Below are positions 27,515 to 37,024 of a stretch of 64,000 nt of DNA, in pieces. Under the pieces are notes generated by a model. It made no database searches, was not told the DNA's origin, and saw nothing but the letters and a program-made list of their open reading frames with translations. Source of the stretch: JAQVEM01 sp964603595 (GTDB lineage Bacteria > Actinomycetota > Humimicrobiia > Humimicrobiales > Humimicrobiaceae); assembly GCA_964603595.1 (NCBI GenBank), contig CAZRVN010000005.1, positions 123,357-187,356 on the forward strand. Reading direction: 5' to 3'. A program made the position numbers and the translations under genes. Numbering within the stretch: the first letter of the stretch is position 1; every line of letters begins with the position of its first letter.

Positions 27515-27530
27515 ATATCTCCTATCCCAA

Positions 27531-30005
27531 TTATATGCCAGATTTATATCTTCGTTTTAACTCAACTGCACCCTGATTTGTTTTTGGCGTATACTTATCT
27601 AACGGTATAATATTTTCATGGATTGCATCCAGTATCCACTCTTTTTGAGGGAAAAAGATTTCTTCAAGCTCTGGAGCAGGTGTAATCCAGTTTCTGGAGC
27701 CTATAACCACAGGAGGAGCATCAAGTAAATCAAAAGAAAGCCTTGCAATATTAGAAGCTACGTTATGCATATAAGAACCTCTCTCCACAGCTTCTGAACC
27801 CAAGAGAACCTTACCGGTCTTATTTATAGATTCAAGAATTAAATCATAATTTAAAGGATTAATACTCCTCAGATCAATGACTTCGACACTTTTCCCGTAA
27901 TCCTTTTCTAACATTTCTGCAGATTCAAGAGCAGTATAAAGAAATGGACCGGAAGAGATAATTGTTATATCCCTGCCCTTTTTTCGAATAGCAGGTTCAC
28001 CAAAATCTACTTCATAATAGCCTTCTGGCACTCCGCTTTCCTTAAAAAGTTCAGGGTAATCATATAATTTCTGGCTTTCAAAAAAAATTACTGGATCACA
28101 TTCTGAAAGCGCTTTGTTCATAAGTCCCTTTGCATCATATGGTGTAACAGGATAAACAATTTTTAAACCAGGAATATGATTTACTATGGATGACCAGTCC
28201 TGAGAATGTTGGGCTCCATATTTTGCTCCAATAGAAACCCTTACCACTACCGGCATTCTTAAAATACCTGCAGACATGCTCTGCCATTTCGGTAGCTGGT
28301 TAAATATCTCATCACCTGCCCGCCCTAAAAAATCACAGTACATAATTTCACATACAACACGACCTCCTTCAAGGGCATAACCTATAGCAGCTCCTACGAT
28401 TCCTGCTTCGGAAATAGGGGTATTAAAAAGACGATGATAGGGTAGTACTTCTGTCATTCCACGGTATACGGCAAAAGCTCCTCCCCAGTCTCTATTTTCT
28501 TCGCCAAAAGCAACCATTGTGGGATCAATATAGAAGCGATGCATCATAGCTTCAAAGACCCCATCCCTGAAATTAAAAGCTCTCATTTTAGGAATTGGAT
28601 TCCCATTTTCGTCTAATCCTTTCCGCACTTTACTACGAATCTGTTTTACTCTCGGGCTTTCATTAAGAGGGTGATTTACCTCTGGAGCTCTTTCGCTTAA
28701 GCGCTCTACTTTCTCATTTGAAAACATAACTTTCCCAATATATTCGGTTTTTTTATCCATGCGTGGAGAAATATCAAAATTAACTGCAAGCTTAAACATT
28801 TCAAATACTATATCATCTGTAACTGATTCTATTTCTTCCAGTTCGCTTTCAGTTAGTATCTTATTAGAAACCATTTTATTCCTAAAAGCTTTAATAGCAT
28901 CTGCTCTTTTCCATATCTCTATTTCCTCTCTCGTCCTGTAACTTGATGCATCAGAGGGTGAATGACCGCTAAAACGGTATGTAACCGTATCTAATAAAAC
29001 TGGTCCAAGACCATTTCTTAAAACTTCTCTTTTTCTTTTTATAGCATCAATAACAGCTAAAGGATCGTATCCATTAATTCTTTCTGCATGCATCTGGTCT
29101 AGATTAATACCGGCACCCAGGCGTGCCAGTATTTTAAATCCCATAGTCTCACCACATGTTTGTCCGCCCATCCCGTAATGATTATTCATACAATTAAAAA
29201 TAAGGGGCAACCCACCCCCGAGTTTTTTATCCCACAGAGTACGGTACTGATCCATCGTAGAAAAGCAAATTCCTTCCCACACAGGGCCACAGCCAAAAGA
29301 ACCATCACCGATATTAATAATCACAATACCTTTTGTATGATTAATTCTTTTATATAAAGCAGCTCCCGGACCAATAGAGCCCGAAGCGCCTACAATTGCA
29401 TTATTGGGATAGATACCAAAAGGAGAGAAAAAAACATGCATGGAACCGCCCAACCCTTTATTAAAACCAGTCTCACGTGCAAAATTTTCTGCATATGTAC
29501 CATAGATCAAAAATTTTTTAGCCAGGTCTTTTGAACTGCCATTATGATCTTTACCTACTACCTCTAATATGGAACCATCCATGTAATTTTCCATAATATC
29601 AAGCAATTTTTTATCATTTAGTTTCCTGATAGCTGAAAGACCCTTTGCAATAACATCGCTATGACTCCTATGTGAACCATAAATATGGTCTGTGACATCA
29701 AGAGTAAACGCCTGTCCTACAGCAGCCGTTTCCTGACCAATAGAAAGATGAGCTGGACCTTTGTGATTGTAATTAATTCCTCTATATGAGCCCACCTTCT
29801 TTATTTTGTCCAGAATTGTCTCAAATTTCCGCAAGATACACATATCATGATAGATTGTCTTAAAATCATCTTTTGAAAATAGTTTTTTTTCTTCCTCAAT
29901 TGATTTACTATACGTATTTATTTCTATCGGTTTAAATTTAATTTTATCTTTTTTAAAAATAATATCCGGTTTTATTTTAATACTTTTAGTCATTTTAAAA
30001 GTCAT
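27531..30005 (-). CDS. Fused E1 alpha/beta 2-oxoacid dehydrogenase (thiamine diphosphate-dependent)
   Basis: An 824-residue fusion of the two E1 subunits of a branched-chain/acetoin/pyruvate-type dehydrogenase. The alpha half (about 50-430) has the thiamine diphosphate motif starting 'GDGSFGCGPVWEG' near residue 233 and ending at 'MNNHYGMGGQ'. The beta half begins at 'AFNFRDGVFEAMMHRF' (about 472) and has 'AFGEENRDWGGAFAVYRG' and the potassium-site region. E3 and E2 genes lie immediately upstream, so a complete complex is encoded. The acid it oxidises (pyruvate, acetoin-derived or another 2-oxoacid) is not settled. The linker between halves is about 40 residues. A second Met, four codons in, is an equally plausible start. 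Confidence 0.88.
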   Translation of the reverse strand: MTFKMTKSIKIKPDIIFKKDKIKFKPIEINTYSKSIEEEKKLFSKDDFKTIYHDMCILRKFETILDKIKKVGSYRGINYNHKGPAHLSIGQETAAVGQAFTLDVTDHIYGSHRSHSDVIAKGLSAIRKLNDKKLLDIMENYMDGSILEVVGKDHNGSSKDLAKKFLIYGTYAENFARETGFNKGLGGSMHVFFSPFGIYPNNAIVGASGSIGPGAALYKRINHTKGIVIINIGDGSFGCGPVWEGICFSTMDQYRTLWDKKLGGGLPLIFNCMNNHYGMGGQTCGETMGFKILARLGAGINLDQMHAERINGYDPLAVIDAIKRKREVLRNGLGPVLLDTVTYRFSGHSPSDASSYRTREEIEIWKRADAIKAFRNKMVSNKILTESELEEIESVTDDIVFEMFKLAVNFDISPRMDKKTEYIGKVMFSNEKVERLSERAPEVNHPLNESPRVKQIRSKVRKGLDENGNPIPKMRAFNFRDGVFEAMMHRFYIDPTMVAFGEENRDWGGAFAVYRGMTEVLPYHRLFNTPISEAGIVGAAIGYALEGGRVVCEIMYCDFLGRAGDEIFNQLPKWQSMSAGILRMPVVVRVSIGAKYGAQHSQDWSSIVNHIPGLKIVYPVTPYDAKGLMNKALSECDPVIFFESQKLYDYPELFKESGVPEGYYEVDFGEPAIRKKGRDITIISSGPFLYTALESAEMLEKDYGKSVEVIDLRSINPLNYDLILESINKTGKVLLGSEAVERGSYMHNVASNIARLSFDLLDAPPVVIGSRNWITPAPELEEIFFPQKEWILDAIHENIIPLDKYTPKTNQGAVELKRRYKSGI

Positions 30006-30010
30006 ACCCC

Positions 30011-31354
30011 CTATTTAATCTGGCATATTGCCTCTTTTATAGCTTCCGAAACAGTAGGGTGTGGGAAAACTATTTCCCTAATATCCCCTACACTCATTTC
30101 CATCTCTAAAAAAGTAGCTGCTCCGTAAATAATCTCACCAGCTGCATCTCCAATCATGTGAATACCAAGAATTTCATTGTGTCTACCTCCTGCTAGTATC
30201 TTCACATACCCCGTTTTTTTATAGTTCTCAGCTACAAAGCGTCCTGATAAATTCAGTGATACTATATTTTTTTTATAATCAACTTCTTCCTCCTCAATCA
30301 GCTGCTCGGTCATTCCAACAGATGCAACTTCGGGACTAGTATAAATAACATTTGGAATTGCCTTGTACCGCATAGTATCTTTTCCCCCAAACATATTATT
30401 TACTGCAACAATTCCCTCTCTTGTAGCTACATGAGCAAGAAGACATCTGCCCGTAACATCTCCGCATGCCCAGACACCTGAAACACTTGTTTTTCCCCGT
30501 AAGTCTGTTCTAATTCCTTCTGAATCATAAAATACTCCAATCTCATCTAGCCCAATATTTTCCAGGTTTGGTTTTCTTCCAGTAGCATTAAGAATAAACT
30601 CACTCTTTACCATTTCAGTCTTTCCATCTTCACGAGTATATGAAATACCCTTATTACTAATCTTTGTAACTCTACTTCCAAGAAAAAAATCAATACCTTT
30701 ATTTTTAAGGCTTTTAAGTAAATGTGATGTTATTTCTTTATCTATCTGACAGGCAATATCAGAAAGCATTTCAATTACTTTTACTTCCGTACCCATTTCG
30801 TTAAAAAAGTAAGCAAATTCCAGACCAATTGCTCCTGCGCCTATAATAACCAGTGATTCCGGAATTCTATCCAAGTTAAGAATATCCGTGGAATCTAGTA
30901 CCTCTGGAGAATCTATACCTTCAATAGGTGGTACAGCCGTTCTGGAGCCTGTGGCAATAAGTATATTTTTTGTCTCATATTCTCTACTTCCGACAGTAAC
31001 GATATTTCTTGTCATAATGTGACCCTCACCCCGTATCATCTCCACGCCACTCCGCTTTAATTTACTTTCTACACCTTTTATTAGTAAAGAGATGACTTCT
31101 TTTTTACGATTCTGAAGCCTACTATAATCTATTTCAGGCTTTGTTTTTTTTATGCCATAATTTTCTGCCTCTTTCAATAACTGCAGTACTTTCGCAGAAT
31201 GAATCAGTGTTTTTGTGGGAATACAACCTACATTCATGCATACTCCTCCAATATATTTTTTTTCAATCAGAGCTACTTTCCTGCCCATTTCTCCTGCATA
31301 GGCTGCTGCTTCATATCCACCTGGACCAGCACCTAATACAATCAAATCATACAT
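30011..31354 (-). CDS. lpdA: Dihydrolipoyl dehydrogenase (E3)
   Basis: A 447-residue flavoprotein. The FAD fold is GAGPGGYEAAAYA, the redox disulfide is in 'GGVCMNVGCIPTK' (about residues 37-49), the NAD fold is 'VIIGAGAIGLEFAYFF' and the C-terminal catalytic His-Glu is in 'FPHPTVSEAIKEA'. It reoxidises the lipoyl arm of E2 with NAD. It lies 5 bases before the E1 fusion and 17 after E2, with an AGGAGG ribosome site, so it belongs to the same complex operon. Confidence 0.93.
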   Translation of the reverse strand: MYDLIVLGAGPGGYEAAAYAGEMGRKVALIEKKYIGGVCMNVGCIPTKTLIHSAKVLQLLKEAENYGIKKTKPEIDYSRLQNRKKEVISLLIKGVESKLKRSGVEMIRGEGHIMTRNIVTVGSREYETKNILIATGSRTAVPPIEGIDSPEVLDSTDILNLDRIPESLVIIGAGAIGLEFAYFFNEMGTEVKVIEMLSDIACQIDKEITSHLLKSLKNKGIDFFLGSRVTKISNKGISYTREDGKTEMVKSEFILNATGRKPNLENIGLDEIGVFYDSEGIRTDLRGKTSVSGVWACGDVTGRCLLAHVATREGIVAVNNMFGGKDTMRYKAIPNVIYTSPEVASVGMTEQLIEEEEVDYKKNIVSLNLSGRFVAENYKKTGYVKILAGGRHNEILGIHMIGDAAGEIIYGAATFLEMEMSVGDIREIVFPHPTVSEAIKEAICQIK

Positions 31355-31371
31355 AATTCCTCCTACTGCCT

Positions 31372-32691
31372 TTAAATTTTCAATCCTGCGATACTTACAA
31401 AGTCTTCGATATTATCTCTTAAAGCTACTAAAAACCTTGCTGCCGGTGCTCCATCAATTACCTGATGGTCCACCGTTAAACATAGTTTTATATATTTAAT
31501 AAACTGCACTTCTTTACCAATTTTAATCGGTTTTAAATCTATGCTACATATTCCCAGAGTAGCAACCTGGGGACTATTAAGAATCGGGGTAAAATGCTCA
31601 ATGCCCATATTTCCTATATTTGTTGTTGTAAATGTTCCTCCGGTTAAATCATCGGGAGCTATAACACCTGAGAGTGCCTCATTTGATAACTTCTTAACAG
31701 CCATAGATAATTCTTCTAAAGAAAGCTTTTGTGCATTCTTCACCACTGGTACCATAAGCCCTCTGGGCGTATCGCAGGCAAAGGCCAGGTTAATATTCTT
31801 ATTCTGATATACCTTACCTTCAATAAATTCAGCATTTATTTCAGGGTAATAGATAAGCGTGCTAGTAACAGCATACATAACCATGTCGTTTATATTTATA
31901 TTCGGTATAGAGCACGTTCTAATCTTACTTTTAATCTTTTTTCGTAGGGATAATATAGAATCAGCTCTAGCGGAGATAGTGATTGTATACTGTGCAGTTT
32001 CTATGAGAGAAGAATGCATATGCTTTGCAATAGTAGAGCGAATGGTTGATAATTTTTTACCCGGTTCTCTCAGGTCCTCATTTGAAATCCTGCCTGCTAT
32101 ACCACTATATGTCCCCTTATGTATCCAGCCTTCATTAATTAATTTACCAGCAAGACTTGTAAACCCTGTAGCAGTCTGGTAATACTCTATAATATCCCTC
32201 TCTAAAATCCTTCCATGAGGCCCACTACCGTTAACTCTATCCAGACTAATATTATGAGCTACAGCAAACTTTTTTGCTCTCGGGCTTACTCCACCTGATA
32301 TTGATTCTTTTTTTATATCTGTCAATCTCTCTTTCGGGATTTCCTTTTTAACCTCCGTTATTTCTATTTCTTCTCTACTTTCTTCCACTTCCTGTGGTTT
32401 TTTCTTAAGCTCTCTTGCTTTTTCTTTAAGTCCTGGCCTAAAAGATTTATATTCTTCACCCTCGTTGCCAATTACAGCAATGTAAGACTGTACTGGGACT
32501 ATATCCCCCTCCTTGAAAAAAATTTCTAATAGAGTACCTGACTCGGGGGCTTCTATTTCAAAATTAGTTTTATCAGTTTCTATTTCAAGAATAATATCTC
32601 CCTTTTTTACTTTTTCACCCTCTTTTTTCCTCCAGGATCCTATAATACATGATTCGACAGTAACACCAACTTTTGGGATTATTAACGGCGT
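31372..32691 (-). CDS. Dihydrolipoamide acyltransferase (E2), start codon ACG
   Basis: The open frame runs from just after the alcohol dehydrogenase gene to 31372. It encodes a lipoyl domain (about 1-80, 'EIETDKTNFEIEAPESG' with the lipoylated Lys), a peripheral-subunit-binding domain (about 140-175, 'SPRAKKFAVAHNISLDRV') and the catalytic domain ending in 'DHQVIDGAPAARF' (HxxxDG). No ATG, GTG or TTG occurs before the lipoyl domain. The family start (M-P-x-I-I-P-K) falls on an ACG codon 10 bases after GGAGGG. A GTG at 32388 would remove the lipoyl domain and so is unlikely. It joins E1 and E3 genes downstream. Confidence 0.8.
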   Translation of the reverse strand, partial: TPLIIPKVGVTVESCIIGSWRKKEGEKVKKGDIILEIETDKTNFEIEAPESGTLLEIFFKEGDIVPVQSYIAVIGNEGEEYKSFRPGLKEKARELKKKPQEVEESREEIEITEVKKEIPKERLTDIKKESISGGVSPRAKKFAVAHNISLDRVNGSGPHGRILERDIIEYYQTATGFTSLAGKLINEGWIHKGTYSGIAGRISNEDLREPGKKLSTIRSTIAKHMHSSLIETAQYTITISARADSILSLRKKIKSKIRTCSIPNININDMVMYAVTSTLIYYPEINAEFIEGKVYQNKNINLAFACDTPRGLMVPVVKNAQKLSLEELSMAVKKLSNEALSGVIAPDDLTGGTFTTTNIGNMGIEHFTPILNSPQVATLGICSIDLKPIKIGKEVQFIKYIKLCLTVDHQVIDGAPAARFLVALRDNIEDFVSIAGLKI

Positions 32692-32706
32692 AACTACTTA
32701 CCCTCC

Positions 32707-33972
32707 TTAATTATATTTTTCAGCATTTTTTAATAAATACTCCTCAGCTTCTATGGACCAGAGTCCATTGTTTTTTTTTGTAATATTATAAAGCCCTTTA
32801 AATAGGAAATTCTTATGTTGCAATCTCTCAAAATCTTCTATTGCTGTAAGGTCAAGCTTAATATTTGTATAAATTAATTTTTTCCCACCCGGAATTTTTG
32901 GAAGATTTATAATTGTATCTATAACAGTGTTTATTCCCCCTATATGAGTTACCATAATGGCAGGCCTTATTATACTTTTACTCATTAGATCTAAAGCTAT
33001 CCTCATATCTTCTGCATTACCTCCGGTGGTACCGGCAATATGTATTGAATTGTAATGAACATTATAAAAACTAATTTTTACAGTAAACTGTGGATCACCA
33101 GGACCTGCAAAAAAGTTAAGGCAGCCATGAGGTTTTAAAATAGCGTCTCCCAGTTCAACAAGAGACTCTACAGGAGCAAAAACAAATACATCATCATAAC
33201 CAGCTCCATTCGTATATTCAATAAGATAAGATTTTAGATCCATTATATTTAATGAATTTATATATATAAGTTCTACACCCTCCAGAATAGCTTTATCAGG
33301 TGAAAAAATACTTTTTGCCCACTGCAGACGTTTTTCATCAATATCCATTACTATTAAAAGCGATGGCTTGTTCTCTGAGTGAATAGCATAATCAAGGGCT
33401 TCCAGCCCCATCGGTCCTGCACTTGCAAGCAAAGCCATATTACCTCTCTTTTTAATTCCCATATGGTGAGTATAAGAACCGGGTGTAGTATGATAGCTTG
33501 CGTTAAAAGCCCCTACTATACAGGATACTGGCTCGGATAAAGAAGCAGGAAAATAACCTTCACCATTATATTTCAATAGACACTGACATTCCATCACTTC
33601 ATTGGGTATTATTATATAACTAGCATTACCCCCCATATATTTATATGAATATCCAGGCGCATAAAGACTCCCCTTGTAGTTCAATGCCGGTTGAATAGAA
33701 AACTTATCACCAGGAGAAAATTGTTTACGCCATTTTTTACCTACCTCGATAATATAACCACTTAGCTCATGACCAATAATAATTGGATTTTTATCAATAT
33801 CTTCAGGTACCCTTTTATGATCAGCTCCCTGTTCTGCCGCTTTATAAGAGGACATACATATACTGTTAGAAATAACATGAGCAAGGATCTCATCATCCCC
33901 TATTGGAGGAAGCTCAAATTCCTCTAATCGTAAATCATTCTTACCATATAATCTTACAGCTAATGTTTCCAT
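32707..33972 (-). CDS. Zinc-dependent medium-chain dehydrogenase (sorbose-phosphate reductase-like)
   Basis: A 421-residue MDR protein. The catalytic zinc ligands are Cys in 'NSICMSSYK' and His-Glu in 'IIIGHELSGYIIEVG', followed by a nucleotide fold 'MALLASAGPMGLEALDYA'. The long form (about 420 residues, with an insert before the nucleotide fold) resembles L-sorbose-1-phosphate reductases and related sugar-phosphate dehydrogenases more than simple alcohol dehydrogenases. It overlaps the PHP gene by 13 bases and precedes E2 by 15 bases. It may reduce or oxidise lactaldehyde, or act on a sugar-phosphate of the pathway. Confidence 0.78.
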   Translation of the reverse strand: METLAVRLYGKNDLRLEEFELPPIGDDEILAHVISNSICMSSYKAAEQGADHKRVPEDIDKNPIIIGHELSGYIIEVGKKWRKQFSPGDKFSIQPALNYKGSLYAPGYSYKYMGGNASYIIIPNEVMECQCLLKYNGEGYFPASLSEPVSCIVGAFNASYHTTPGSYTHHMGIKKRGNMALLASAGPMGLEALDYAIHSENKPSLLIVMDIDEKRLQWAKSIFSPDKAILEGVELIYINSLNIMDLKSYLIEYTNGAGYDDVFVFAPVESLVELGDAILKPHGCLNFFAGPGDPQFTVKISFYNVHYNSIHIAGTTGGNAEDMRIALDLMSKSIIRPAIMVTHIGGINTVIDTIINLPKIPGGKKLIYTNIKLDLTAIEDFERLQHKNFLFKGLYNITKKNNGLWSIEAEEYLLKNAEKYN

Positions 33973-35294
33973 AGCCTTTCCTTTACGCTATTTTTACCTG
34001 TTTCTTTAAATATCTGTACCCGCTCATCTAGATCAGGGTACTTTTTTATAATTTTTACAGAGAAGAGACCTTCACCCAGATCTTTATCTGCTCTCCTTTC
34101 ATGACCAATTAATGCCCAAGTTGCATCTATTAGATTGTGCATTTTCGGATTTTTTAGAGCTTCACATATAAAAGGCTGTCTAGGAGAATTTATATCTTCA
34201 CCACTAATCTGTAAAAAACCATATTTTTTACATAAGTACCGAATACGTTTTATCTGTGTAATACTATTTCTCGCGGGCATATAAGTAACAGCCCTAAACC
34301 CGAGTTTTTTAATCACATCAAATAGCAGCTCGAGATAAGAATCCTCAAATTTCTGTGCTTTTTTATCCCCTGTTACAGATTCAGTAACATCACCTAAATA
34401 AGCATATGCAGGTATAGACGTAGTCTCATCTGCCAGAGCAATAACATCCCTGACATCAGGACATTCTCTTGTTGCATCAATATAGAATTTTTCTAAAAGA
34501 CAGTTTTTCAAAACATTAAGGATATCATATTCGTAAAAATCGTTTTTTCTATCTTCAAGATAAGTAAGATTCCTTTTAGAAATTTTTATTTTTAATTTAT
34601 TTTGGAGAAAATTTATCACTTCATTACCTCTTGAAAACAATGTCATTATTTTCTTTGAGAGGGCAAAAAGTATATGCCTTTCAGTAACAGTTCCGCCATA
34701 CTCTGCATAGGAAAGAGGTAAAATATCACGATAGAAATCCAAAGATAATGAGATTGATCCCAGTATCTCGTTCAGGCGTTGCACCATCAATATATTTCTT
34801 TTATTCCTTTTTTTTCTGTATACTGAAAAAAAAGAATCTATACTATCAATCTGACAATCAGGGATGCCGTGAATAGCAACGTATGCAATAGATTTCTGGT
34901 CAGGATTATTTATAAATCTCCCTTTAAGTATGGTATTTGAAAAATCAACTCTGCATTCCACACCTTTAGTTGTAGAAATTCCAGCTATTTTACCTGCTAA
35001 AATAAATTCCCTGGCACCATTAATAGTATCATGATCCATAATGCCTGCTGTTTGTAACCCAAAACGGGAAGCCATCCATATAGCCATAGCAGGCGTATAG
35101 TATGAAAAAGAGTAAGTTGTATGGATATGATTATTAACAGAATAATCCGTTTTTTTTCTTATCATTTTTCCACTACTTCTTCTTAAAACCAATTCTAAAT
35201 TATTTAGACGTTTCTCAGGGTCTCTATCATTTAGCAGGCTCTTAAATTTATTAACTCTTTTATTTTTTCCTGTTAAAATATTTTTAAAATACAT
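33960..35294 (-). CDS. PHP domain protein, putative metal-dependent phosphoesterase
   Basis: A 444-residue protein with a PHP fold. The first metal motif is 'NNHIHTTYSFSYYTP' (about residue 56), then 'AGIMDHDTINGAREFI' (about 85) and 'STTKGVECRVDFS' (about 107), which together match the DNA polymerase/histidinol phosphatase-type PHP metal site. About 300 residues follow the N-terminal part, ending in a segment with 'RYLCKKYGFLQISGEDINSP'. It is far longer than stand-alone PHP phosphatases (about 270 residues). It lies between the SDR and MDR genes in the rhamnose operon, where no known rhamnose pathway has a phosphatase, so a role in removing a sugar-phosphate side product is only a guess. 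Confidence 0.78.
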   Translation of the reverse strand: MYFKNILTGKNKRVNKFKSLLNDRDPEKRLNNLELVLRRSSGKMIRKKTDYSVNNHIHTTYSFSYYTPAMAIWMASRFGLQTAGIMDHDTINGAREFILAGKIAGISTTKGVECRVDFSNTILKGRFINNPDQKSIAYVAIHGIPDCQIDSIDSFFSVYRKKRNKRNILMVQRLNEILGSISLSLDFYRDILPLSYAEYGGTVTERHILFALSKKIMTLFSRGNEVINFLQNKLKIKISKRNLTYLEDRKNDFYEYDILNVLKNCLLEKFYIDATRECPDVRDVIALADETTSIPAYAYLGDVTESVTGDKKAQKFEDSYLELLFDVIKKLGFRAVTYMPARNSITQIKRIRYLCKKYGFLQISGEDINSPRQPFICEALKNPKMHNLIDATWALIGHERRADKDLGEGLFSVKIIKKYPDLDERVQIFKETGKNSVKERLWKH

Positions 35295-35313
35295 TTAAAA
35301 ATCAATAATTTAA

Positions 35314-36669
35314 TTAATGAATCATTATCTGGCCACCTGTTACTGGAATAGCCTGTCCCGTTTCATATTTCTGTTCAATTACATAAAAAATAGCTTTAAC
35401 TAAATCTTCTATCCGGCATCCTCTTTTCATAGGAACTTTACCTTCATAAAATTTTCGGACATCTCCTATAGTCTTTGCACCTGGCACTTTATTTGCCTTT
35501 AAATATTGAATAAAAAGTCCTCTTTTAGGATCAGACCAGAGAGGGCCTTCAAAAAAATTTCCGGGACAAACTGCATTAACCTTAATATTAAATTCTATGA
35601 GTTCAAGGGCAAAGCTCTGGGTCAGGCCTATTCCACCAAATTTACTACCGGCATAAATAAAATTTTTTTTGCTTCCTTCAAGACCAGATTTTGAGTTCAC
35701 CTGAATGATATCAGCAAAACAACTACTATCAAACTTATACTGAATTTTCATGGGCTGGGAGGCATGCTTGGTACAAATAAAAAAAGCCGTATAATTGACT
35801 TTTGTAGAGAATTCAAAACTTTTAAGATCTATGCTTTCCAGACCTCCTGCTTTAAGTATGCCAGCATTACTGATAAAAATATCAATACCACCATATTCTA
35901 CTACAGTCTCCAGAATCATTCTTCTTACCTGGACCTCATCTGTTACATCTATTTCTAAAGCCTTGACTTTACCAATTCCATATTCTTTATTTAATTTTAG
36001 AATATTTTTTTTTGCCATATTTATATTTATATCTGCTAAGATAACGTTTGCTCCTTCTTTTGCCAGTGATTCTGCAATGCCTTTGCCAAATCCCTGTGCA
36101 GCACCTGTCACAATTGCAATTTTTTCGGGAAATTTTTTATCTATATATTGAGATTTTGCAATTCTCCTGCCGTATCTCTGAAAAAGAGAACTTTCTATCT
36201 CATCAAAACTAATCTCTTTTTTAAGAGAGATATATTTCTTGACTTTTACCAGATCCAGAAAAAGTGACACTCGGCTATCTGTTTCTGCTTTCGTTTCTCC
36301 CTGGATAAAAACTCCTGTACCCCTAACAGCGACCATATTCACGTTTTCTCTTTTATTTATTTCTTCTTTTATAACACTATATTGCTCGTCAATATCTTTG
36401 TATCCAATTACATGAATCGGGTTGAGTATTTTATATAATATCTGGCTTTCTTTTACCGATGAAAAAATAGAAAAAAAATCTCTTTTATTCTCAATATAAT
36501 ACAAAATGAGGTCGTTAGTTTTGAAAACTACTATTGAGGTTCCATTTTTTTTTAGCAGCATCCTTAAAGCCGGTGCTATTCTTATAACATCTTGCGAGTA
36601 GTAAGAAACCGGTTTAAAAGAAATTTCATTATCGATTTTATCAATTATATCACTCATAGTATTTTCCAT
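35314..36669 (-). CDS. RhaW-like short-chain dehydrogenase with aldolase-derived N-terminus
   Basis: A 451-residue protein. The C-terminal 260 residues form an SDR: 'IVTGAAQGFGKGIAESLA' nucleotide fold, NAG motif 'FISNAGILKAGG', catalytic Ser in 'IIQVNSKSGLEG' and YxxxK in 'FIYAGSKFGGIG'. The first 170 residues are not SDR. They resemble the C-terminal half of RhaE aldolases ('VNMVAVRGTGVFIQGETK' compares with 'PRVIAVKMLGVFTTGIKE' in the aldolase at 26393). In RhaEW the SDR half oxidises L-lactaldehyde to L-lactate, so that is the likely role here. It is the first gene after rhaAB and an inverted repeat. Confidence 0.8.
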   Translation of the reverse strand: MENTMSDIIDKIDNEISFKPVSYYSQDVIRIAPALRMLLKKNGTSIVVFKTNDLILYYIENKRDFFSIFSSVKESQILYKILNPIHVIGYKDIDEQYSVIKEEINKRENVNMVAVRGTGVFIQGETKAETDSRVSLFLDLVKVKKYISLKKEISFDEIESSLFQRYGRRIAKSQYIDKKFPEKIAIVTGAAQGFGKGIAESLAKEGANVILADININMAKKNILKLNKEYGIGKVKALEIDVTDEVQVRRMILETVVEYGGIDIFISNAGILKAGGLESIDLKSFEFSTKVNYTAFFICTKHASQPMKIQYKFDSSCFADIIQVNSKSGLEGSKKNFIYAGSKFGGIGLTQSFALELIEFNIKVNAVCPGNFFEGPLWSDPKRGLFIQYLKANKVPGAKTIGDVRKFYEGKVPMKRGCRIEDLVKAIFYVIEQKYETGQAIPVTGGQIMIH

Positions 36670-36877
36670 TTTAAAAGACTCATATGTGTATGCGTTTTCA
36701 ATATCATCTGTTACAACATTGTCAGCAACATCCAGATCACAAAATTTAGTTCCTTCTTTTACATTAACTTTTGAAGAATCAAATAGAATAATTTTTTAAC
36801 GACTCCATCATCTTCTCAGCTATAATCAAAACTTATCTCGAATCAATTATTAGTGATTTATCATTTTATTAACCACG

Positions 36878-37024
36878 CCATAGACACATGTATGTGGAAA
36901 GCAAGTATGTCATTAACTAGGATGCTTATTTCCATACTATTAAAAGTATAGTCAAAACAATGTTAAGAAGGCTAAATTTAATACTAAGTTAAATCACTCA
37001 CCTTCCACATACATCTGTCTATGG
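36878..37024. repeat. Inverted-repeat element (MITE-like) at the 3' end of rhaB
   Basis: Arms 36878-36899 (CCATAGACACATGTATGTGG plus AA) and 37003-37024 are complementary at 21 of 22 positions. Weaker complementarity continues inward for about 20 more bases on each side. The right arm contains the rhaB stop codon. The 100-base centre has no gene. It may be a small non-autonomous transposable element or a large RNA hairpin that separates rhaAB from the SDR gene. Confidence 0.65.
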
